A stretch of DNA of 64,000 nt from Marinobacter xestospongiae (GCF_023156385.1 NZ_JAKZAK010000002.1:186001-250000), one strand, 5' to 3'. Shown: positions 35,513-44,231, numbered from the stretch's first letter. Made by a program: numbers and translations. The notes: generated by a model not told the origin, from the sequence alone.

Positions 35513-37360
35513 TTACCGGTTAAGCAGCCACTCAGAACGATCCAGCACCCGGCGATTGATGCGGATTTCAGCGATATCACCAGCGAACAGATTGCCCGGC
35601 TCCCCTTCCCAGCTGTTAATGCCAATGGACCAGGGTTGCCCGGGTTCAACCAGCAACCCCTGTTGCTCACCCACACCGGTGCGCATCACCAGAGAGCCAT
35701 CAACGTACATCTGCACCTTTTCACCATCATTGATCAGGGCAATGTGGTACCAGTAGCCGTTCATCACTTCCCAGGACCAGTTATCCGGGCCTTTGCCATT
35801 CTGCGAGGTGCTCACCCACTGAAACTCTTTCAAGGACGACACGTTCAGTCCAAGAGATGCATCGCCACCACTGCAATCCACCTGATGGTAGTCGCAAACC
35901 CGGGAGATCTGGGGACGATGGTTGAGGATACCCGACCACTTGTTATCTTCGGACGACCAATCCTCCGGCAATCTGACGATTGCTTCGATGGTGTAGGTTG
36001 GCAGGTAGCCCGCATTCCCCGATTCACTGGTACTGAAGGTCAGCCCGGGTGCTTCGGTGGTCAGGTAGTACCCGCCAACACGGTTATTGCCACGGAAACT
36101 GGCGGCACCGTCAGCATACCCAAAGGGAGCCGGCTCATTCGTCAGGCTGAAGTAGTTCGAAAGGTCGCCCTGGGGATCATTGAAAGACGCCAGATGCAGG
36201 CTGTTGCCGTTACCGGAGGCATCGAGGAACTCGACGTTTCCATTGGTGGTGGTTGCACGGTGGGCCTCATCCAGAATCCAGTAGGCCTGGGTGTCGTCAA
36301 TATTGCCGGGTTCGTCGTCCACAGCACCTTGGTTGAAGGCACTGAAGCGGGCATCAAAATCCATTGGCACACTGAACTCCCAACGGGACAGCTCATCCTG
36401 TGGCTGGCGTTGCCCCTCGGGAATCGCTGCCACCCATGGTGAGAAGGAACGAAAATCCAGCTCGTCGTTGGCGGCGTCAAACCCCACCAGCTGCATCATG
36501 CCATTCCCGCCCCAGAAGCCGGATTGGTAGTCCACTACAACCATCACCACATCGCGGCCATAGTCGTTCTTTCCCACCATCATTGCCTCGCCATGGTGGT
36601 GACCGTTAAACGTCAGGAAAATCTGGTCGTTACTGCGAATCAGACGATCCCACAGCATGGCACCATGATCGGTGAAGATCGCCGTTTCGCCGTCACCCGC
36701 AATATTGAGCAACTGGTGAGTGGTGAGAATCACGGGCAAGTCCGGATGCTGATCCAGCACTGACTGGGCCCAGGTGACGGTCTGCTCCGAAGACCGCCAG
36801 TCCAGCGCCAGTACCAGATACTCCCGGCCACCGGCTGAGAATATGTGGTAACTACTGAATCCTGTACTGTCTGTGCCCTGGAACGTGGTGAAGTTGCCAG
36901 CCTGCAACGACGCCGGGAAATGGTTGAGGTAAGGCTCCGACGCCAGCGACCTTTCATTGTCCCACTGGCTGCTGTCCATTACATCGTGGTTTCCAGGCAG
37001 CACACTGTAGGGCGTATCAGCATTGGCTTCCAGCACCTGCATGGCCTGTCGGGCATAGGTCCACTCGGAGGGCTCGTCCGCCTGATCAACCACGTCGCCC
37101 AGGTGAACGGTGAAGGCGATCCCTTCCTGCCGGTAGTTGTCGGCAATCCATTGAGTCTGGGCCAGAAACCGCTCTGGCGAATAGCGGGCATACTTCTGGG
37201 TATCTGGAATCACCGCCAGGGTAAAATCTGCGTCACTGTCGACCACCGGTCCTGTGGTGCTGTTTCCAGAGCTGCCGTCACCACCACAGGCAGACAACAT
37301 CAGACTCATGGCGATGGGCAATCCGCCCCGCCACCACGCATTGCGGGATAGACACTTCAT
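35513..37360 (-). CDS. Lipoprotein metallophosphoesterase with C-terminal LamG-like domain
   Basis: A 615-aa exported protein. Lipobox LSAC (Cys 25), then a Gly/Ser/Asp linker. Residues about 45-285 are a calcineurin-like phosphoesterase: AVIPDTQKYA, HLGDVVDQADEPSEW, SVLPGNHDVMD, LTTHQLLN and FNGHHHGE supply the expected metal ligands. Residues about 395-615 are a concanavalin/LamG-like domain (YTIEAIVRLPEDWSSEDNKW, then WYHIALINDGEKVQMYVDGSLV), possibly sugar-binding. Presumably anchored in the outer membrane and acting on extracellular phosphoesters. It is monocistronic. Substrate unknown. Confidence 0.88.
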   Translation of the reverse strand: MKCLSRNAWWRGGLPIAMSLMLSACGGDGSSGNSTTGPVVDSDADFTLAVIPDTQKYARYSPERFLAQTQWIADNYRQEGIAFTVHLGDVVDQADEPSEWTYARQAMQVLEANADTPYSVLPGNHDVMDSSQWDNERSLASEPYLNHFPASLQAGNFTTFQGTDSTGFSSYHIFSAGGREYLVLALDWRSSEQTVTWAQSVLDQHPDLPVILTTHQLLNIAGDGETAIFTDHGAMLWDRLIRSNDQIFLTFNGHHHGEAMMVGKNDYGRDVVMVVVDYQSGFWGGNGMMQLVGFDAANDELDFRSFSPWVAAIPEGQRQPQDELSRWEFSVPMDFDARFSAFNQGAVDDEPGNIDDTQAYWILDEAHRATTTNGNVEFLDASGNGNSLHLASFNDPQGDLSNYFSLTNEPAPFGYADGAASFRGNNRVGGYYLTTEAPGLTFSTSESGNAGYLPTYTIEAIVRLPEDWSSEDNKWSGILNHRPQISRVCDYHQVDCSGGDASLGLNVSSLKEFQWVSTSQNGKGPDNWSWEVMNGYWYHIALINDGEKVQMYVDGSLVMRTGVGEQQGLLVEPGQPWSIGINSWEGEPGNLFAGDIAEIRINRRVLDRSEWLLNR

Positions 37361-37399
37361 AGTGAGACTCCTGACTATCGAATGAACGAAGCGCCACCC

Positions 37400-37515
37400 T
37401 AGCCAGAAGACGTTAAAATTGTATGAATATAAAGCCCAGAAACTTCAAAGAATAAAAACATCAAAACCAAATATAAAATAGTCAAATTTTAATTTATAAG
37501 TGAATCTATATTTTA
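37400..37515. other. AT-rich spacer between the phosphoesterase and soxR genes
   Basis: About 115 bases of markedly AT-rich DNA including TATTTTATATAC (37510-37521 region) and runs of A and T. It should contain the phosphoesterase promoter (minus strand). The composition contrasts with the surroundings, so nucleoid-protein binding is possible. Confidence 0.45.
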
Positions 37516-37533
37516 TATACGAACCGTCCAGCT

Positions 37534-37980
37534 TTATTGGCCTGCCAGGCAATCACTGGGATTACGCAGCGGACAGGCGGTGAGGGAAAGACACCCGCAA
37601 CCAATGCACTCTCCCAATTGATCCCGCAACATGGAGAGATCGTGGATCTTGCGATCCAGCAGATCCCGCCAGCGACTGGACATGGCCTCCCACTGCGCCG
37701 GCGTCGGAGCCTCGTTGGGCGGCAAGGCATCCAGCGCCACCTTGATGTCCCTGAGGGGTACGCCGGTCTGCTGGGCGATCTTGATGATCGCCACCCGACG
37801 CAGCACATGGCGGGAATAGCGGCGGTGGTTGGCGTTGTTACGCCAGCCGTGAATCAACCCTTCAGCTTCATAGAAATGCACCGCCGACACCGCAATCTCG
37901 CAACGCTTGGCCACCTCCCCCGCACTCAGGGCCTGCTTGCGACTGTCGATTTTACGGCTCGGTAACTTTCGAAACTCCAT
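37534..37980 (-). CDS. soxR: Redox-sensitive MerR-family activator SoxR
   Basis: A 148-aa [2Fe-2S] sensor of redox-cycling compounds. The MerR HTH is at about 18-55 (LSAGEVAKRCEIAVSAVHFYEAEGLI), a dimerisation helix follows, and the cluster-binding segment CIGCGCLSLTACPLRNPSD provides the CX2CXCX5C ligands. It is divergent from an MFS gene with a perfect-spacing SoxR box between them. The absence of soxS is normal outside enterics, where SoxR directly activates exporters and oxidoreductases. Confidence 0.95.
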   Translation of the reverse strand: MEFRKLPSRKIDSRKQALSAGEVAKRCEIAVSAVHFYEAEGLIHGWRNNANHRRYSRHVLRRVAIIKIAQQTGVPLRDIKVALDALPPNEAPTPAQWEAMSSRWRDLLDRKIHDLSMLRDQLGECIGCGCLSLTACPLRNPSDCLAGQ

Positions 37981-37983
37981 GGC

Positions 37984-38014
37984 TTGACCTCAAGTTGACT
38001 TGAGGTCTTAGAGT
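37984..38014 (+). promoter_or_regulatory. SoxR-activated promoter with 19-bp spacer
   Basis: The 18-bp box CCTCAAGTTGACTTGAGG (37988-38005) differs from the consensus at one central base. It sits between a -35 (TTGACC, 37984-37989) and a -10 (TAGAGT, 38009-38014) separated by 19 bp, the overlong spacing that MerR-family activators correct. It points toward the MFS gene and overlaps the soxR upstream region, so soxR may be autoregulated. Confidence 0.88.
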
Positions 38015-38052
38015 GCCGTTCCTCCCCCCCTTGGCAAGCACAAAGGAACGTT

Positions 38053-39255
38053 ATGGAACACACCTTGCAACCACCCGCTCGGACATCCCTGTCCCTGCTG
38101 ACCTTCACCGGCCTGTGCGTGCTGGTCGGCCTCAACCTGCGGCCATCGCTGGCCGTCATCGGGCCACTGACCGAACATCTCCAGCTCGCCCTGGCGATGA
38201 ACTACACCCAGATCTCCCTGCTCACACTGTTGCCAGTACTGGTGATGGGCCTTGGCTGTTTCGTCGCCATGCCGCTGGCCCGCCGCCTGGGGGTGCATCA
38301 ACTGGTGGGCATTGCCCTGGTGCTGATTGCACTGGCTGACCTGATGCGACTGTTCGATCTGGGGTGGTTGGCGTTCCTGTCCACCGCACTGCTCGGTGGT
38401 GCCGGCATCGCCCTGGTCCAGGCATTGATGCCCGCAATCATCAAACGCCAGACCGGCGAACGCATGGCCATCACCATGGGCTGGTACATCACCGCCATCA
38501 TGTGCGGCGCGGCGCTATCCTCTACTCTGGCTCCGATTCTCACCGACACTCTGGACAGCTGGCGTCACAGCATGGCGAGCTGGGCACTGCTGGCGGCCGT
38601 CGCAGCGCTGTTCTGGCAGGGCAATCGTCGTGGTCTGGCGCTGCCGGCGGAACACCGCAGCCACTCACCCCGGCCAACGCTGGTGCCTGGACGCAGCGCC
38701 GCCCTGGCCGTGTTTTTCGCACTGGCGGGCACCGGCTATGTATGTGTGCTGGCCTGGCTGCCCCCTTACACCATGGATCTCGGGTTCAGCGCGGTGGAAT
38801 CCGGTTACCTGCTGGGGTACCTGACCTGTGTGGAAGTGGTGGCAGGTCTGCTGTTTCCGTCTCTGGCCCAACGCAGTACCGACCGGCGACCGGTAATTTT
38901 TCTGGTACTGGGCCTGACCATGGCGGGCTTTCTGGTACTGGCCCTGATGCCGCAGACCCCGTCCATCCTGGTGCCGCTGACGCTGCTGGGGCTGGGTATT
39001 GGCGGGCAGTTCCCGCTGGCAATGATTGTGGCGATGGATCACCATCCCGACCACCAGGTGGCTGGTCAGATCGTCGGACGGGTTCAGGGTTATGGCTACA
39101 CCCTGGCGGCCTTCACGCCGTTGCTGGCAGGGGTCACACGAGACCTGCTGGGGACATTCGTCGATGTCTGGCTGGTATTGGCCGCCGCCTACGTCCTGCT
39201 GTTCCTGTTGGCGGCAGAGTTCAACCCCCGCCACTATCACCGGCAGTTCCGGTGA
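38053..39255 (+). CDS. MFS transporter, CynX/NimT-like, under SoxR control
   Basis: A 400-aa inner-membrane carrier with about 12 helices. The first helix region NLRPSLAVIGPL and the loop GCFVAMPLARRLGVHQLVG resemble the CynX/NimT (YeaN) group of MFS proteins. The conserved GRVQGYGYTLAAFTPLLAG lies near helix 11. Ribosome site AAGGAACG before the ATG at 38053. The SoxR promoter suggests that it exports a redox-active compound, as SoxR-regulated MFS pumps do in pseudomonads. Substrate unknown. Confidence 0.88.
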   Translation: MEHTLQPPARTSLSLLTFTGLCVLVGLNLRPSLAVIGPLTEHLQLALAMNYTQISLLTLLPVLVMGLGCFVAMPLARRLGVHQLVGIALVLIALADLMRLFDLGWLAFLSTALLGGAGIALVQALMPAIIKRQTGERMAITMGWYITAIMCGAALSSTLAPILTDTLDSWRHSMASWALLAAVAALFWQGNRRGLALPAEHRSHSPRPTLVPGRSAALAVFFALAGTGYVCVLAWLPPYTMDLGFSAVESGYLLGYLTCVEVVAGLLFPSLAQRSTDRRPVIFLVLGLTMAGFLVLALMPQTPSILVPLTLLGLGIGGQFPLAMIVAMDHHPDHQVAGQIVGRVQGYGYTLAAFTPLLAGVTRDLLGTFVDVWLVLAAAYVLLFLLAAEFNPRHYHRQFR

Positions 39256-39293
39256 CAGTGGCGGTAGGGTGATGGAAGGAGTGTAAGCTCCGG

Positions 39294-40862
39294 TTACTTC
39301 ACCAGTCCCTGGGCCCGCGCCATGGCGTAGGCCGCCTGGGGACCGGTCCACAGGGATGGCAGGATGATCAGCGACACAGGTATGGCGGTCAGCACGATAA
39401 ACTGCTGCAGCACCCCAATCTGACCGCTGCCCATGTACAACAGAATCGCCGCCATGATCGCCATGGCCGCGCCCCAGAAGGTCCGTACCAGGAAGTGGGG
39501 CTCGTCATGGCCGGTACCAACCATGGCGATGCAATAGCTCATGGAATCACCGGTGGTGGCAACAAAGATGGTGGTCAGCAACAGGATCGCCGCCGCCATG
39601 AAGGTGCCACCTGGCAGAGCCTGAGCCACAGTCAGGGTGGCCACATCGAAGGAGAAGGCATTCAATGCTTCGGTCAGGTCAATGGCACCGCTGAGCTGAT
39701 AGAACACACCGCTACCGCCGAGCAGGGTAAACCAGATGGTGGTGGCGATCGGCGCCAACAGCGAAATGGCCAGGATGGTTTCGCGGATGGTGCGGCCTCG
39801 GGAGATCCGGGCCACAAAGATGGACATCAGTGGGGTGTAGCCAATAAACCAGGCGAAGAAGAATACCGTCCACCATTTCATCCACCAGTCCGGGGCGGTT
39901 TCCGAGGTCACGGTGGCCATATCAAAGAATGAGGTCATGTACTCCCCCATCCCGGACAGATAGCTGTTGGTAAGGAACAGCGTCGGGCCGAAGACGAAGA
40001 TCACCGCCGCAATCACTAACGCCAGCACCACGTTGAAACGGCTGAGCAACTGGATACCGCGATGGACGCCGCTCATTGCGGACGTCATGTAAACCCCTGC
40101 CAGAATGGCGAGGATCACCAACTGGGCACCATAGCTGTCGGCAAAGCCGAACAGTTCGTGCAGCCCAAAGCTCATCTGGGTTGCCAGGAAGCCGATCGGC
40201 CCCACTGTGCCGGCCACCACGGCAATCACGCAAAGCGCGTCCACCACGCCGCCAACCCAGCTGGTCAGAATCCGTTCACCAAATACCGGGTACAACAGGG
40301 TTCGGGGTTGCAGTGGCTTGCCCTGAACGTAGTGGGCATGGGCCAGCACCAAAGAAGTCAGCGAACCAAGCACCGCCCAGGCCAGCAAGCCCCAGTGCAT
40401 GAACGACTGCGCCAGTGCCGGCGCCACGGCCTCCGCGGTCGCCGCCTCGGTATCGAACACCGGCGGCGTCACCACAAAGTGGTAGACCGGTTCACCCGCG
40501 GCAAAGAACACGCCGCCACCGGCCAGCAGCGTACAAAGGATCATCGCCAGCCAGCGGAAGGTACCGATCTCCGGCTTCGCCAGATCCCCCAGCCGGGCCG
40601 CGCCCGCCTGACTCAGGGCAACGCCCATGGCGATGAAGAACGTCAGCAGCAGCAGGAGCTGAAAAAACGATCCCAGATTCTTCGCGGTCCAGGCAAATCC
40701 CTCGCCTATCTGTGTAGCCACCCATTGCGAATCAGCCAGTGAAAAGCCGATGAAGGCAATGATGAATCCCATGGTGAGAATCAGAACAACCGGATCACCC
40801 AGGTGATGCCAGCGGGATGGTGCAGCGGAAGAGCCAGACGCTGCCGACGAGAGAGTGGTCAT
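39294..40862 (-). CDS. BCCT-family betaine/choline/carnitine transporter
   Basis: A 522-aa inner-membrane carrier for quaternary-amine compatible solutes or nutrients. The family signature is intact: WWTVFFFAWFIGYTPLMSIFVARISRGRTIRE near residues 320-352 (read in two blocks), with about 12 helices. Start choice is open: ATG at 40862 has no Shine-Dalgarno sequence and follows a T6 run, whereas an in-frame TTG at 40922 or ATG at 40913 has AGGGG upstream. A short C-terminal tail without the long regulatory extension of osmosensors suggests substrate uptake rather than osmosensing. Glycine betaine is also the product of the TmpAB pathway encoded 6 kb away. Confidence 0.92.
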   Translation of the reverse strand: MTTLSSAASGSSAAPSRWHHLGDPVVLILTMGFIIAFIGFSLADSQWVATQIGEGFAWTAKNLGSFFQLLLLLTFFIAMGVALSQAGAARLGDLAKPEIGTFRWLAMILCTLLAGGGVFFAAGEPVYHFVVTPPVFDTEAATAEAVAPALAQSFMHWGLLAWAVLGSLTSLVLAHAHYVQGKPLQPRTLLYPVFGERILTSWVGGVVDALCVIAVVAGTVGPIGFLATQMSFGLHELFGFADSYGAQLVILAILAGVYMTSAMSGVHRGIQLLSRFNVVLALVIAAVIFVFGPTLFLTNSYLSGMGEYMTSFFDMATVTSETAPDWWMKWWTVFFFAWFIGYTPLMSIFVARISRGRTIRETILAISLLAPIATTIWFTLLGGSGVFYQLSGAIDLTEALNAFSFDVATLTVAQALPGGTFMAAAILLLTTIFVATTGDSMSYCIAMVGTGHDEPHFLVRTFWGAAMAIMAAILLYMGSGQIGVLQQFIVLTAIPVSLIILPSLWTGPQAAYAMARAQGLVK

Positions 40863-40919
40863 AAAAAAGCCAGTTTTTTGCAAATGGCCGCGCACCCTAA
40901 AGGCCACGGCCATTGGCTT
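40863..40919 (-). promoter_or_regulatory. Attenuator-like hairpin directly before the BCCT start
   Basis: On the minus strand CGGCCAT-like and TGGCTT segments (40907-40919) pair with ATGGCCG (40884-40890) and AAGCCA (40867-40872), giving 13 pairs interrupted by an 11-nt bulge. A T6 run (40863-40868 on the complementary strand) sits at the base. An alternative A5/T5 hairpin uses the same bases. This resembles an intrinsic terminator that could be conditional, if translation does not start upstream. Confidence 0.4.
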
Positions 40920-40970
40920 CAACCGGTATTTCCCCTGACACGGGGGGATTGGGCTACCAGGGAGGCTCCC

Positions 40971-41008
40971 ATTAACTCCGAATCGTCCCTGCGCGATCCG
41001 GAGTTAAT
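40971..41008 (-). terminator. Hairpin between the TonB receptor and BCCT genes
   Basis: Arms ATTAACTCCGAATC and GATCCGGAGTTAAT pair at 13 of 14 positions around a 10-nt loop. Before insertion of the miniature element it would have been about ten bases past the TonB receptor stop, so it may be that gene's original terminator. Alternatively it is part of a BCCT leader. Confidence 0.45.
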
Positions 41009-41021
41009 CTGAGGTTCCCTA

Positions 41022-41285
41022 GTGTCCCGTCTGGGTAATTCGTTAACTTAATGAGCCACTGACAACCCGAAGAGCTAGGCGTGCTGGTGACGGTTTGGTG
41101 GTTCCAAACCGAGACAGTACAACGACGCTATTCGGGTTGTCAGTGGCTCCCGAAGGGCTTGTCCCTGAGGGCTCTGAGCCTGTGTTGCCACTGCTTGATG
41201 TGGAACCACCACATCGGCACAGCGGCGCCTTGGTCAGAACCCTCAGAGACAAGCAGTAAGTCAACGAATTAACCAGACGGGACAC
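41022..41285. mobile_element. Miniature inverted-repeat transposable element (MITE), 264 bp, two-hairpin type
   Basis: Terminal inverted repeats of about 29 bp (27 identical) begin GTGTCCCGTCTGG and are flanked by TA, within CTAG at each end (41019-41022, 41285-41288). The TA target resembles IS630/Tc1-type insertion; assignment to that family is inference. No ORF of transposase size is present. Inside are two hairpins: A, perfect 19-bp arms (41053-41071 with 41131-41149), and B, 18 of 20 bp (41158-41177 with 41234-41253). Each has its own apical hairpin (41091-41111 and 41197-41215) whose loops TGGTT and AACCA are complementary. The element abuts the TonB receptor stop codon. Confidence 0.85.
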
Positions 41286-43396
41286 TAGAACTGATAACTC
41301 AGACGGCCATACACCGAGCGGGGCTCGCCCGGCATGCTGGAGGAGCGCCAGTAGTCAGTATCCAGCAGGTTGTGCACCGCCAGGGTGGTGCTCCAGTCAC
41401 GCCACTGCCAGCCCACCATCGCATCAACACGGGTAAAGCCATCCAGGTGCGCGGCGGAGCCGTCGCGGTTGTAGTTGTAGCGGTCACCCAGGTGAGTCAC
41501 GCCCAGCTCGCCATACCACTGATCGTCCGGCACATAGCGCACAAAGGCATTGCCAGTGACGTTGCTGGTGTTGTCCAGATGGCGCCCTTCCTCAGCCGGA
41601 TCGGCGACATTATCAACCACCTTCGCGGACATCACCCCTACCGAGCTGCGCAGGAACCAGTGATCAACGATCTGGCCAATCAGGCTCAGCTCAATACCCC
41701 GGGAACGCTCCTGGCCCCGCTCCGCCCAGCGGAACGGGTCGTTGTCCGGGTCAGGACGGTAACGGATGTTGCGGTGTTCGATCTGGTACAGCGACACCGT
41801 GGAAGTGAGTCGTTGATCCAGCCAGTCACTTTTCAGGCCGATCTCGTACTGGCGGTTTTCCTCAGGATCGGTGTTGAAGGTGTCGCTGTCGGCGGTGGCA
41901 CTGATGCCGAGGTAACCCTGGCCGCCATAGGGCGAGAAACTCTGGCTGTAGGAAGCGTAGGCGGTATGGTCCCGGGCGAGGTCCCAGACCACACCGGCGC
42001 TGGGGCTGAATACGGTGTCGTCATAGCGGTTGCTGACATCATCAATGTTGGTGGTCTGGAACTCGTAGTCATCGATGCGGGCGCCCAACATCACCTTCAG
42101 CGCCGGAGTCAGCCCGATCAGATCCTGCACGAACAGCGATTGGGTCTCGGTCTCATGGACGTTGTCGAAGCGGATCGGTGCATTGGCCCGGTCCGGGCGC
42201 GGCCAACTGGACGGATCACGGGGATCAATGTTCACCAGGCCGCTGACGAAGCCAACCTTGGGCACCCGCTCCTCACGACTGTCCTCCAGGCCCAGGGTAA
42301 TCTTGTGACTCAACGGACCTGTCGTCACCTCACCGGTCAGGCGCAGGGTGTTGGTCAGCGTCTTGTTGTCGGTTTCCTGCCAGGCGTAGTTGCGGGACAG
42401 CAGGCCGTCATCTTCGCTGTAGCGGCCAGCGTAATGGTGATCAAAGTTCTGCTCGGCCTGGCGGTAGCCGATCAGCCAGCTGATTTCCCAGTCATCGGCA
42501 AACTGGTAACCGAGGCTGGAACGGACAAAATGCAGGGTATCCTCAACGTAATCCCCGGGGTGGGCGAAGCCGGTGTGGTAGTCGATCCCCATGAGATCGT
42601 AGTCCGACTTGCTCGGCCCACGGTCCGGTACTCGCCAGGCGTTGTCATAGGTGTATTGGGCTTCCCACGTCAGGCGACCATCGTCGGAGGCCACCAAAAC
42701 GCTGGGTGACAGCATCTCATTCTCGCTTTCGATGCCGGAGCGGAAGGCGTTGGCCCGGCCAATCTCACCGGTAAGCCGAACCGCCACGTTGTCGTTCACC
42801 ACCTCGTTCACATCCAGCGTTGCGCTGCGATCGGCCCAGGAACCGTAGTTGACACCCACGACCCGTGTGGGCGTGAAGTTGGCGGACTTGCTCACCAGGT
42901 TGATCACCCCGCCACCGGTGCTGCGCCCGTAGAGTACCGACGCCGGCCCCTTGAGAATCTCGACCCGCTCGATGTTGGCGGTGCTCCGTCGCACCTGGCC
43001 ACTGGAGCGGATTCCGTCCCGGTAGATGTCGTTGGCGTCTGCCTTGAAGCCCCGCAGAAAGATGTTCTCCCCGCGCATGTCGTAGCTGGCATCCACACCG
43101 GCGTTGCCCTCAAGGATCGAGCTGAGGTCATTGGTGCCGTAGTTCTTGTTCTTCTGGATGTTGATGACATCGATGGTCTGGGGTACCTCGCGAATCGTCA
43201 GATTGTTGCGGGTGACGTTCGCCTCTTCGTAGCCAACGTACCCCTTGGTCTGACTCAGTTCCGACGTCGCCTCCACCAGCAGCGTCGGCAGAGTGGCGGT
43301 GTATCCCGGGCTGTCAGCCACAGCAGAGACCGGCTGGGCCAGCCCGGCAACGAACAGAGATAGAGTAATCGTAGGGTGAGCGGGTTTGACACGCAT
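41285..43396 (-). CDS. TonB-dependent siderophore receptor
   Basis: Outer-membrane ferric-siderophore receptor of about 703 aa. Signal peptide (residues 1-26), plug domain (about 45-170) with VTRNNLTIREVPQTIDVI, YDMRGENIFLRGF and VEILKGPASVLYGRSTGGGVINLVSK, then a 22-strand barrel ending in the expected terminal Phe (RLSYQF). The IREVPQTIDVI pattern is that of the FhuA/FpvA-like siderophore-receptor class. The ATG at 43396 begins the signal peptide; 43426 is an alternative. The TAG stop consists of the target TA plus the first base of the MITE. A Fur-box candidate lies upstream. The siderophore is not identifiable. Confidence 0.93.
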   Translation of the reverse strand: MRVKPAHPTITLSLFVAGLAQPVSAVADSPGYTATLPTLLVEATSELSQTKGYVGYEEANVTRNNLTIREVPQTIDVINIQKNKNYGTNDLSSILEGNAGVDASYDMRGENIFLRGFKADANDIYRDGIRSSGQVRRSTANIERVEILKGPASVLYGRSTGGGVINLVSKSANFTPTRVVGVNYGSWADRSATLDVNEVVNDNVAVRLTGEIGRANAFRSGIESENEMLSPSVLVASDDGRLTWEAQYTYDNAWRVPDRGPSKSDYDLMGIDYHTGFAHPGDYVEDTLHFVRSSLGYQFADDWEISWLIGYRQAEQNFDHHYAGRYSEDDGLLSRNYAWQETDNKTLTNTLRLTGEVTTGPLSHKITLGLEDSREERVPKVGFVSGLVNIDPRDPSSWPRPDRANAPIRFDNVHETETQSLFVQDLIGLTPALKVMLGARIDDYEFQTTNIDDVSNRYDDTVFSPSAGVVWDLARDHTAYASYSQSFSPYGGQGYLGISATADSDTFNTDPEENRQYEIGLKSDWLDQRLTSTVSLYQIEHRNIRYRPDPDNDPFRWAERGQERSRGIELSLIGQIVDHWFLRSSVGVMSAKVVDNVADPAEEGRHLDNTSNVTGNAFVRYVPDDQWYGELGVTHLGDRYNYNRDGSAAHLDGFTRVDAMVGWQWRDWSTTLAVHNLLDTDYWRSSSMPGEPRSVYGRLSYQF

Positions 43397-43495
43397 GGTT
43401 GCGGGATACCTCGTTGATCCGGTCATCGAATGGCCATGAGGCAGCCCTGGTCCGACCGCCTCAAATTTCGGGCGGCAAACCTACCACAATTTAAT

Positions 43496-43523
43496 AATAA
43501 TACAAATGCGAATTGTTGTTATT
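43496..43523. promoter_or_regulatory. Fur-box candidate upstream of the siderophore receptor
   Basis: AATAATACAAAT and ATTGTTGTTATT form an imperfect dyad (9 of 12 complementary) around GCGA, in an AT-rich island 100 bases before the receptor start. Composition and position fit an iron-regulated promoter, but the match to the 19-bp consensus is only moderate. Confidence 0.5.
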
Positions 43524-43647
43524 TGATGATTGAGCAAAGCCTGCTCTGCCATCCTGGCGCTGGCCATGGGAATCCGAGAGTCGGTAACTGACCGACCAGT
43601 AAAGGAAAAGCGCCCCGCTGACCTACTGCGTCGTTCTGGGAAGATGG

Positions 43648-44049
43648 TCAGGCCGCCGGGAATCTGGCCTCTGCCTGAACTTCGTTCATCTTGCGCAGGA
43701 CCAAAGGCACAAACAGCGCGAAGCGAGCGTTGAACTCCTGCTGGGTCAGCGCCATTTCCAGATTGTTAACCATCGTCACCCAGCAGAACGCCAGGTTGTC
43801 TTCCAGATCGTCACCGTTGGCGTCAATCTCGAAATCCAGCGCCTTGAGCAGATTCAGATGATCCCCGCGGGACAGGTAATCGGTGGTGCGCAGAAGTGCC
43901 AGTGCCTTCAGGAAGAAGGGCCTGGTTTTCATGAGGTTAGTGGCGAGGTAAGACTCCTCGGGCGCCATGCCCTGAAGGGTCTCGAATACATCGGCCATGC
44001 AGTTCTGGATGTCGGCGTCGATGGCTTCAGGCAGGTTTTCAATTTGCAT
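43648..44049 (-). CDS. Hypothetical cytoplasmic protein, 133 aa
   Basis: Mostly helical and acidic, without a signal peptide or membrane helix. Visible features are MQIENLPEAIDADIQNCMADVFETLQ at the start (in two blocks) and FVPLVLRKMNEVQ near the end. The ATG at 44049 is preferred over 44058 since AGGGG lies nine bases upstream of it. I do not recognise a family. It is monocistronic, between the siderophore receptor and ilvE, both on the same strand. It may be a lineage-specific conserved protein. Confidence 0.65.
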   Translation of the reverse strand: MQIENLPEAIDADIQNCMADVFETLQGMAPEESYLATNLMKTRPFFLKALALLRTTDYLSRGDHLNLLKALDFEIDANGDDLEDNLAFCWVTMVNNLEMALTQQEFNARFALFVPLVLRKMNEVQAEARFPAA

Positions 44050-44231
44050 GGATAACATCCCCTGTTACTGCGGATATCCGCTGTTCAGATACCAATACCA
44101 CCCAGGGAATCGGCGCCGGCATCTTAACACGATCAGCTGTCACGCCTTATACGAAGAAGTGACGATCGTGGCTCAGACACCGGAACCTGAGAGGGTCGCT
44201 GATCAGCACGTGACCAGCGCCCCGGAAGCCA

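Noticed and set aside
41022..41285. Interpretation of the repeat element as an integron attC site or CRISPR fragment
   Set aside because: No attC core sites (GTTRRRY), no regular spacers; long terminal repeats flanked by TA point to a transposable element.
41372..42709. 445-codon plus-strand frame opposite the TonB receptor
   Set aside because: Antisense shadow of a well-defined outer-membrane receptor; no domain or start signal supports it.
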